This document shows, piece after piece, positions 1 to 5,253 of a stretch of 7,568 bases of DNA (positions are counted from its first letter, which is position 1; each line of letters starts with the position of its first letter). Below the pieces are notes generated by a model that saw nothing but the letters and a program-made list of their open reading frames with translations, searched no databases and was not told the DNA's origin. The DNA is taken from contig CAIWIS010000918.1 of assembly GCA_903912795.1 (NCBI GenBank), positions 1 to 7,568 on the forward strand, read 5' to 3'. This DNA is from an uncultured Bacteroidales bacterium (GTDB lineage: Bacteria; Bacteroidota; Bacteroidia; Bacteroidales; Paludibacteraceae). A program made the position numbers and the translations under genes.

Positions 1-2043
1 ACCTCTCCAATTTTTATTCAACCCGATTATATTTCGCCCGAAGCATACAATTTATTTTACAAAATAAAAATACATGTTAATGGCACATACAATATAACCG
101 TTGAAGAGAATAAACAATTTGCTGATTTCAATCTTAAAGGTAAAATTGGGGAACCATTATCAAATAATTTATTTTTCATAACCGTTTACAATACAAATAG
201 TTATTATGGCGAAAACGAATTATATTTTCAGTTTCGTTCAAAAGAATCGTTGATTGGCGATTTTGCTAGTAGGTTAAGCTTTAATTATGTAAAAGAAGGT
301 TCATCTGTTCTTGAAATATCCTTATCGGGCGAAACTCCAGAGCGCGATGTGGATTATATTAATAAGCATTCGGAAATATTCTTAATGCAAAACTTGGAAC
401 GAAAGAATGATGCCGCTAATAAAACCATTAAATTTATCGATGAGCAATTGGGTAATGTAAAAAAATCACTATCGCAGTCGCAGGACGAAATGACAGATTT
501 CCGTCAAAAAAATCAAATCATTAGTGTTGAATCACATGCAGGTGATTTACTTGGAAAAGTTGCGGGTTACACTAATCAATTTTCCGATTTAAAATTGAAA
601 GAAACATATCTAGATTATCTCGCAAAATATATAAGAACTAACTTAGCGGATGGTTCGATAGTAGCTCCAAGCAGTTTAGGATTATCTGAACCAATGTTAA
701 TGGGATTGGTTACGCAAATAAACGACCTCAACCTCAAACGCAGCGAATTGAGTGAAAAAAACATGTATTATAGTAAATACACGCATGATATTGAAAACGT
801 CAAATTAGCGATCAATGAGGTAATTAAGAGTATGCGTGCGTCGCTCGACATTGAAAAAAATGACTTAAAATCGAGAGATTCAGACGTAAAAAAAGAAATT
901 GGTTTACTTCCAAGTAAAGAAATTGAATTAGTTTCGATTGAACGCAGGTATAAGATGGATGATAATTACTATACCTTTTTCTTGCAAAAACGTGTAGAAT
1001 CTGAAATTTTAAAAACTTCGAATACTCCCGACAATAATATATTGGACAGAGCACGCATAATGAGTGTAACAAACTCTGGTACAACATCAAAAAACACAAT
1101 GATATTTCTGATTATTGGACTATTGATACCTGCTGCCTTTGTAATATTAAAAGAGTTTTTAAATGCAACTATAAGAACACCACGCGATGTAGAAAAGAAT
1201 TCGAGTTTTTACATTATTGGCTCAATACGCCACACAAACTCTACCGACCCATTAATGACCATCAACAATCCTCGTTCGGCATTTACCGAAATGTTCCGTG
1301 TAATACGTACACGTGTAGAATTTGTGGTGCAACGTAAAAAGAATATTATGTTGATGGTTACTTCAGCCGAATCGGGCGATGGTAAAACATATTTTTCTAT
1401 AAACCTAGCAGGTGTGTATGCCATGGCAAGTAAGCGCGTACTTTTGGTCGATTTGGATATTCGTAAACCAAGTATACACGGACGCTTCAATATAACACCA
1501 ACGTATGGAGTTACCAATTATTTAGTAGGGCAAGCTACACTCGACGAGGTAATAATGCATGTGCCAGAGTTGGAATATGATTTTTTACCAGGAGGTACAG
1601 TTCCGCCTAATGCAGGTGAGCTTATACGTTCGGAAAAACTGATAGAAATGTTTGTTGAGCTACGCAACCGATATGACTTTATTATAGTTGATACCAGTCC
1701 AATTGGAATTGTGGCTGATGCTTATGCTATATCACTCATTTCGGATATAAACCTATTTGTAGTACGTAGTGGAAAAACAAGTAAATCGCATTTTAATAAA
1801 ATTGCAAAACAACTTAAGAGTGACCAAATTGAATCCTATTGCATACTCAATGATGTACTGAACGAAGAAAGCAGGTATTCAAAATATTATTCCAGAAGGT
1901 ATGGTTACGGATATGGGTATGGATACGGGTATGGATATGGTTACGGATATGGGTATGGTTATGGATATGGCAGCAAAACTCGAAAACGACAAGAAGCTTC
2001 TGCAAAATACTTCCAATACTACCAGGACGACAAAGAATTATAG
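1..2043 (+). CDS. wzc: Wzc-type polysaccharide co-polymerase / tyrosine autokinase (5' partial)
   Basis: The frame is open from base 1 to a TAG at 2041-2043, giving 680 visible residues. The N-terminus, with the first membrane segment and the start of the Wzz domain, lies outside the window. The TTG at 250 is an internal codon. Visible order: periplasmic Wzz-like region and coiled-coil stretch (about residues 1-300), a GNVR-type segment with IELVSIERRY (about 304-340), a second membrane helix (about 366-383), then a cytoplasmic BY-kinase domain. That domain shows the oligomerisation motif ExxRxxR (E430, R433, R436), Walker A SAESGDGKT (455-463), Walker A' VDLDIRKP (483-490) and Walker B IIVDTSP (561-567). 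The C-terminal tail is tyrosine-rich, with twelve consecutive Tyr-Gly pairs (634-657) flanked by YSKYY and KYFQYY. Family knowledge: such inner-membrane proteins control chain length and export of capsule or exopolysaccharide, and they phosphorylate their own tail tyrosines in trans. The gene is 28 nt upstream of gmd, so it is probably co-transcribed with it. Confidence 0.93.
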   Translation, partial: TSPIFIQPDYISPEAYNLFYKIKIHVNGTYNITVEENKQFADFNLKGKIGEPLSNNLFFITVYNTNSYYGENELYFQFRSKESLIGDFASRLSFNYVKEGSSVLEISLSGETPERDVDYINKHSEIFLMQNLERKNDAANKTIKFIDEQLGNVKKSLSQSQDEMTDFRQKNQIISVESHAGDLLGKVAGYTNQFSDLKLKETYLDYLAKYIRTNLADGSIVAPSSLGLSEPMLMGLVTQINDLNLKRSELSEKNMYYSKYTHDIENVKLAINEVIKSMRASLDIEKNDLKSRDSDVKKEIGLLPSKEIELVSIERRYKMDDNYYTFFLQKRVESEILKTSNTPDNNILDRARIMSVTNSGTTSKNTMIFLIIGLLIPAAFVILKEFLNATIRTPRDVEKNSSFYIIGSIRHTNSTDPLMTINNPRSAFTEMFRVIRTRVEFVVQRKKNIMLMVTSAESGDGKTYFSINLAGVYAMASKRVLLVDLDIRKPSIHGRFNITPTYGVTNYLVGQATLDEVIMHVPELEYDFLPGGTVPPNAGELIRSEKLIEMFVELRNRYDFIIVDTSPIGIVADAYAISLISDINLFVVRSGKTSKSHFNKIAKQLKSDQIESYCILNDVLNEESRYSKYYSRRYGYGYGYGYGYGYGYGYGYGYGYGSKTRKRQEASAKYFQYYQDDKEL
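1900..1971 (+). repeat. In-frame hexanucleotide repeat (12 x Tyr-Gly) in the kinase tail
   Basis: Twelve hexamers of the form TAY GGN encode uninterrupted Tyr-Gly. Third positions vary (TAT/TAC and GGT/GGA/GGG/GGC), so this is an imperfect microsatellite. A 23-nt stretch beginning at 1900 recurs exactly at 1936, which suggests duplication of a six-unit (36-nt) block. Gain or loss of units would keep the reading frame. The tyrosines lie where BY-kinases carry their autophosphorylation cluster. Confidence 0.9.
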
Positions 2044-2071
2044 ATAAAATAATCAATTTAAATAAAAAAAA

Positions 2072-3220
2072 ATGGGAAAAGTTGCTTTAATTACAGGTAT
2101 TACCGGACAGGATGGTGCATATTTAGCAGAATTACTGCTCAAGAAGGGCTATACAGTTCATGGTATAAAACGCCGATCATCACTCTTTAACACCGATCGT
2201 ATAGATCATTTATATCAGGATCCACATGTTGATAATCGCAATCTGATTTTGCATTATGGCGATATGACAGATTCGATGAATTTAACGCGTATAATTCAGG
2301 AAACACAGCCTGATGAAATTTACAACTTGGCAGCAATGAGCCATGTGAAAGTGAGTTTTGATACGCCAGAATATACTGCTAATGCCGATGGTATTGGAAC
2401 ACTTCGTATTTTGGAAGCAGTTCGACTATTAGGTTTAACAGAAAAAACACGCATTTATCAAGCTTCTACATCCGAACTTTATGGTTTGGTACAGGAGATT
2501 CCTCAAAAGGAATCAACACCATTTTACCCACGCTCACCTTATGCTGTGGCAAAAATGTATGCTTATTGGATAACTGTTAATTATCGCGAAGCTTATAAAA
2601 TGCATGCAAGCAATGGTATTTTATTTAATCACGAATCGCCTTTACGTGGCGAAACATTTGTGACACGTAAAATAACTCGTGCTGCAGCTCGTATAGCCAT
2701 GGGTATGCAAGAAAAACTATTCTTGGGTAATTTATCATCGGAACGCGACTGGGGTCATGCTAAAGATTATGTGCGAGCTATGTATTTAATACTACAGCAG
2801 GATGAACCATCGGATTACGTAATTGCCACTGGCATTACCACTCAAGTACGTGAATTTGTGCGCATGTCGTTCAATGAAATAGGTATAAATATCGTTTTTA
2901 AAGGACAAGGTGTTGACGAAAAAGGCTATATTGATTCTGTAAATGATGAAGTATTTACTAAAAGTGTAGGGGCTGAATTTTTGGAAAGTATTAAGAATAT
3001 TACTATTCCAATTATTGAAGTTGATGCCGCCTATTTCCGTCCTACGGAGGTTGAATTATTGATTGGCGATGCTACAAAATCGCGCACAGTACTTAATTGG
3101 ACTCCGGAATATGATTTACCTGCTTTGGTTAAAGACATGATGGCTTCGGATGTAAAACTCATGAAAAAAGAAACGTATTTAAAAGAAGGTGGATTCCGAA
3201 TTTTAAATTATTTTGAATAA
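2072..3220 (+). CDS. gmd: GDP-mannose 4,6-dehydratase
   Basis: The enzyme converts GDP-D-mannose to GDP-4-keto-6-deoxy-D-mannose in the cytoplasm, the first step toward GDP-L-fucose and related deoxysugars. The 382-residue protein is an extended short-chain dehydrogenase. It has the NADP-binding motif GITGQDG at residues 9-15 and the RRSS segment after the second strand. Catalytic residues are T133 and E135 (in STSELYG), Y157 and K161 (in SPYAVAK). The NHESPLRGETFVTRKI substrate region and the YFRPTEVELLIGD segment are also present. It is slightly longer than E. coli Gmd because of an expanded stretch at about residues 290-325 before YFRP; I take this as a lineage variant. The ATG at 2072 puts the Rossmann motif at the usual distance from the N-terminus. 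The leader is A-rich with no Shine-Dalgarno. fcl follows after 14 nt and supplies the next enzymatic step. Confidence 0.97.
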   Translation: MGKVALITGITGQDGAYLAELLLKKGYTVHGIKRRSSLFNTDRIDHLYQDPHVDNRNLILHYGDMTDSMNLTRIIQETQPDEIYNLAAMSHVKVSFDTPEYTANADGIGTLRILEAVRLLGLTEKTRIYQASTSELYGLVQEIPQKESTPFYPRSPYAVAKMYAYWITVNYREAYKMHASNGILFNHESPLRGETFVTRKITRAAARIAMGMQEKLFLGNLSSERDWGHAKDYVRAMYLILQQDEPSDYVIATGITTQVREFVRMSFNEIGINIVFKGQGVDEKGYIDSVNDEVFTKSVGAEFLESIKNITIPIIEVDAAYFRPTEVELLIGDATKSRTVLNWTPEYDLPALVKDMMASDVKLMKKETYLKEGGFRILNYFE

Positions 3221-3234
3221 TAGCAGTATAAAAT

Positions 3235-4287
3235 ATGAATAAAAATTCAAAAATTTATATAGCCGGCCATTTAGGAATGGTTGGCTCTGCTATAATGCGA
3301 AACCTTATAGCAAAGGGTTTTAGCAATTTTGTAACCCGAAATTTAGACGAATTAGATTTGTTAGATGGAGTTGCAGTTGCTAACTTTTTCGAAAAAGAAA
3401 AACCCGAATATGTAGTTCTTGCAGCTGCAAAAGTTGGTGGTATAGTTGCCAATAACATATATCGTGCTCAGTTTATATACGAGAATTTGATGATTCAAAA
3501 TCATGTAATTCATCAAAGTTACGTACATGGCGTAAAAAAATTATTGTTTTTGGGCTCTTCGTGTATATATCCTCGTAATGCAGAGCAACCCATGCGCGAA
3601 GATGCATTACTTACCGGCATACTCGAATCGACTAACGAACCTTATGCAATAGCCAAAATAGCTGGTATAAAAATGTGTGAAGCATACCATTCGCAGTATG
3701 GTTGTAATTTCATATCTATTATGCCAACCAATTTGTACGGACAAAACGACAATTACGACTTGGAAAAATCGCATGTTTTACCGGCATTAATACGCAAAAT
3801 GGTAATTGGCAAATGCCTGATAAACAATGATATTAATAGCTTACGTTCCGATTTAAACAAACGTCCAATTGAAGGAGTTGACGGTTCGTATAGTTTAAAT
3901 GTAATAATGGATGTATTGAGAAAATACGGAATTACCAGCGAAAACAACAAAGTATCCATTACATTATGGGGAACAGGTTCACCAATGCGTGAATTTTTGC
4001 ATGTTGATGACATGGCCGATTCAAGTGTATTTCTGTTAATGAATTACGATGCACCCGATGAATTACCATCACATGTAAATGCGGGTTGTGGAGTGGACTT
4101 AACCATAAAATCATTGTCCGAAATTGTATGCCAAACGGTAGGTTACACAGGCGAAATAATATGGGATACCACTAAACCCGATGGAACACCACGAAAATTA
4201 CTCGATGTTTCAAAATTAAATGGATTAGGTTGGAAGCCATCAGTAAGTATTGAAGAAGGAATACGAAGGGTAGTTGCAAATTATTAA
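3235..4287 (+). CDS. fcl: GDP-L-fucose synthase (3,5-epimerase/4-reductase)
   Basis: The enzyme epimerises and reduces the Gmd product to GDP-L-fucose with NADPH. The 350-residue extended-SDR protein has GHLGMVG at residues 11-17. The full catalytic set is present, each one position later than in E. coli Fcl: S108 and C110 (in GSSCIYP), Y137 and K141 (in NEPYAIAK) and H180 (in SHVLPAL). MPTNLYG and PMREFLHVDDMA are also typical of the family. Between RKM (187-189) and LWGTG (from 244) there is an insertion of some 40 residues, containing IEGVDGSYS, relative to the E. coli enzyme; related long forms occur in Bacteroidota. The start codon is 14 nt after the gmd stop, without a Shine-Dalgarno, so the pair is almost certainly translated from one mRNA. 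No other sugar-nucleotide gene follows, so this is the end of the polysaccharide cluster as seen here. Confidence 0.97.
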   Translation: MNKNSKIYIAGHLGMVGSAIMRNLIAKGFSNFVTRNLDELDLLDGVAVANFFEKEKPEYVVLAAAKVGGIVANNIYRAQFIYENLMIQNHVIHQSYVHGVKKLLFLGSSCIYPRNAEQPMREDALLTGILESTNEPYAIAKIAGIKMCEAYHSQYGCNFISIMPTNLYGQNDNYDLEKSHVLPALIRKMVIGKCLINNDINSLRSDLNKRPIEGVDGSYSLNVIMDVLRKYGITSENNKVSITLWGTGSPMREFLHVDDMADSSVFLLMNYDAPDELPSHVNAGCGVDLTIKSLSEIVCQTVGYTGEIIWDTTKPDGTPRKLLDVSKLNGLGWKPSVSIEEGIRRVVANY

Positions 4288-4334
4288 ATAAAATATTTAT
4301 ATTAAAAAATTGAACTCACTTTAAAAAAAAATAC

Positions 4335-4353
4335 AGCCACAAGGTGGTTTTTA
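4335..4353 (+). terminator. Possible weak intrinsic terminator after fcl
   Basis: CCAC (4337-4340) can pair with GTGG (4344-4347) around a three-base loop. The stem can be extended by a G-U and an A-U pair, and it is followed by a short T run. The stem is short, so termination would be weak. It lies about 50 nt after the fcl stop and before the next promoter, where an operon end is expected. Confidence 0.35.
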
Positions 4354-4426
4354 ATCCATTTTTAATGCCATTTCTCAAAAAACAGCAGAAATATTGCATT
4401 ATTTTTAAAGTTTTGTATTATTTTTT

Positions 4427-4456
4427 TTTGTAGTTCTTATCATTTGATTATATTTG
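4427..4456 (+). promoter_or_regulatory. Bacteroidota-type promoter for the Hc1-like gene
   Basis: TTTG at 4427-4430 and TATATTTG at 4449-4456 match the -33 TTTG and -7 TAnnTTTG consensus, separated by 18 nt (19-21 is usual). Transcription would start around 4462-4465, giving a leader of about 53 nt. The leader is G-free from 4486 to the start codon. Just upstream, TTGCATTATTTTT (4394-4406) and TTGTATTATTTTT (4413-4425) form a near-identical pair 19 nt apart. This may be chance in such T-rich DNA. Confidence 0.72.
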
Positions 4457-4516
4457 TACCGAATTATCCCGACTGTTTTATACAGCCTATTAAAAACACA
4501 AAAAATTTATTTAACA

Positions 4517-4693
4517 ATGGAAGTATTAGTAAACAAAATTAAAGCTGGATTTGAAGCTTTTGCTACAGATGCAAGTTTGCAAGTTGAAAAAGGTAATAAA
4601 GCTGCAGGTACACGTGCACGCAAGAGTTCATTAGAACTTGAAAAATTACTTAAAGAATTCAGAAAAGTTTCTGTAGAAGAATCAAAAAAATAA
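4517..4693 (+). CDS. Histone H1-like Hc1-family small DNA-binding protein
   Basis: The 58-residue product starts MEVLVNKIKAGFEAFATDA and contains GNKAAGTRARKSSLELEKLL and EFRKVS, ending in KK. From memory this matches the short Hc1-type 'histone H1' proteins common in Bacteroidota; no search was run. Ten Lys and three Arg against nine acidic residues make it mildly basic, with a GTRARKSSLE core expected to contact DNA and amphipathic helical flanks. The inferred role is nucleoid binding. I chose the ATG at 4517, not the in-frame TTG at 4454, because 4454 lies inside the -7 promoter element and would sit upstream of the transcript start. The gene has its own promoter and a strong terminator, so it is a monocistronic unit unrelated to the polysaccharide genes before it. 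Confidence 0.88.
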   Translation: MEVLVNKIKAGFEAFATDASLQVEKGNKAAGTRARKSSLELEKLLKEFRKVSVEESKK

Positions 4694-4715
4694 TTTTGAT
4701 TTCTCATTGAACCAG

Positions 4716-4745
4716 AAAAGCTTTTCCATTTTGGAGAAGCTTTTT
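4716..4745 (+). terminator. Intrinsic terminator of the Hc1-like gene
   Basis: The arms at 4716-4728 (AAAAGCTTTTCCA) and 4732-4744 (TGGAGAAGCTTTT) form a 13-bp stem with a single G-U pair and a three-base loop. The T run forms the end of the stem and continues into T-rich sequence. The hairpin starts 22 nt after the stop codon. Confidence 0.85.
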
Positions 4746-4760
4746 GCATTTTAAATAAAG

Positions 4761-4830
4761 GAGACAGCAGAAGGGAACGTACCTGCCTTTCGGCAGACAT
4801 GGAGAACATCCCGATGTATCGGGACTACAG
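4761..4830. repeat. GC-richer intergenic island with two palindromes (REP-like)
   Basis: This 70-nt stretch is about 54% G+C (38 of 70 by hand count) inside very AT-rich intergenic DNA. It carries CTGCC-TTTC-GGCAG (4783-4796) and TCCCGAT-GT-ATCGGGA (4809-4824), both perfect inverted repeats. Motifs of this form recur between genes in Bacteroidota genomes as far as I recall; whether these are repeated in this genome cannot be seen here. It encodes no convincing protein. It lies between the Hc1-gene terminator and the convergent tRNA terminator. Confidence 0.55.
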
Positions 4831-4866
4831 ATAAAAAATCGAATGACAGGATAAAGGGTTTAAGAC

Positions 4867-4906
4867 AAAAAAAATCTCAATAAAGTATTTCGACTTATTG
4901 AGATTT
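4867..4906 (-). terminator. Intrinsic terminator of the tRNA-Arg unit
   Basis: Read on the minus strand, AAATCTCAATAA (complement of 4895-4906) pairs with TTATTGAGATTT (complement of 4872-4883). This gives a 12-bp stem with an 11-nt loop, followed by a run of eight T (complement of 4867-4874, partly in the stem). It begins six nt beyond the tRNA 3' end, ending a one-gene transcript. Confidence 0.85.
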
Positions 4907-4911
4907 GAAAG

Positions 4912-4985
<74 letters not shown>

Positions 4986-5035
4986 AACAAATTATTTTTG
5001 CTATTCCAAAAGAGTATATTCTTTCAAAAGCGCTG

Positions 5036-5066
5036 CAAAAGTAGTTTAATTTTCGTAAAGATGCAA
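5036..5066 (-). promoter_or_regulatory. Bacteroidota-type promoter for tRNA-Arg
   Basis: On the minus strand, TTG (complement of 5064-5066) is followed after 20 nt by TACTTTTG (complement of 5036-5043). This is a full TAnnTTTG -7 box at ideal spacing, followed by CAGCGC. The predicted start near 5030 leaves a precursor leader of about 45 nt before the mature tRNA 5' end at 4985. Confidence 0.8.
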
Positions 5067-5118
5067 CTCTTTATTTAAAAAACCCCTTTTTTAATCGATA
5101 TTATTGCTAAAAAAGTGC

Positions 5119-5126
5119 TAATATTG
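5119..5126 (+). promoter_or_regulatory. Weak candidate -7 element for thrA
   Basis: TAATATTG differs from TAnnTTTG at one position and is followed by CAG. No TTG lies at the right distance upstream, so the assignment is poor. Alternatives nearer the gene are AACGTTTG (5174-5181) and TAAGTTTA (5182-5189), each also imperfect. The true thrA promoter is therefore not settled from sequence alone. Confidence 0.25.
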
Positions 5127-5146
5127 CAGTCTGAAAAACCGAAGTA

Positions 5147-5164
5147 AAAAAATCGTGATTTTTT
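5147..5164. promoter_or_regulatory. AT-rich palindrome upstream of thrA
   Basis: AAAAAATC-GT-GATTTTTT is an 8-bp perfect inverted repeat with a two-base centre. As RNA it would be a weak hairpin made mostly of A-U pairs. As DNA it could be a regulator site. It sits about 90 nt before the thrA start codon, in the interval shared with the divergent tRNA promoter. Confidence 0.35.
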
Positions 5165-5177
5165 GTTGTACATAACG

Positions 5178-5193
5178 TTTGTAAGTTTACAAA
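5178..5193. promoter_or_regulatory. Second dyad upstream of thrA (possible operator)
   Basis: TTTGTAA-GT-TTACAAA is a 7-bp perfect inverted repeat with a two-base centre, overlapping two imperfect -7-like sequences. It ends 60 nt before the thrA ATG. A repressor site at the promoter is one reading; chance in AT-rich DNA is another. Confidence 0.35.
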
Positions 5194-5253
5194 AAACAAC
5201 TCAAAATTCTTTTTTACTTTACAACTAACAATCAAAAAATAAAACAAATCAAA

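Noticed and set aside
250..252. TTG at 250 as the start of the kinase gene
   Set aside because: The same frame is open from base 1 and encodes plausible Wzz-domain sequence upstream of it, so the gene simply begins outside the window.
1847..2056. Minus-strand histidine-rich ORF opposite the Tyr-Gly repeat
   Set aside because: Its His/Ile/Arg/Thr pattern is just the antisense reading of the TAY GGN repeat; no promoter or independent support.
4394..4425. Pair of TTGYATTATTTTT sequences 19 nt apart before the Hc1 promoter
   Set aside because: Suggestive of a tandem site, but the DNA is so T-rich that chance is a sufficient explanation without comparative data.
4454..4516. N-terminal extension of the Hc1-like protein from TTG 4454
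   Set aside because: The codon overlaps the -7 promoter element, and family members start at a sequence like MEVLVNKI.
4507..4809. Minus-strand 100-codon ORF opposite the Hc1-like gene
   Set aside because: It is the shadow of a recognised gene, runs through its terminator hairpin and resembles no family I know.
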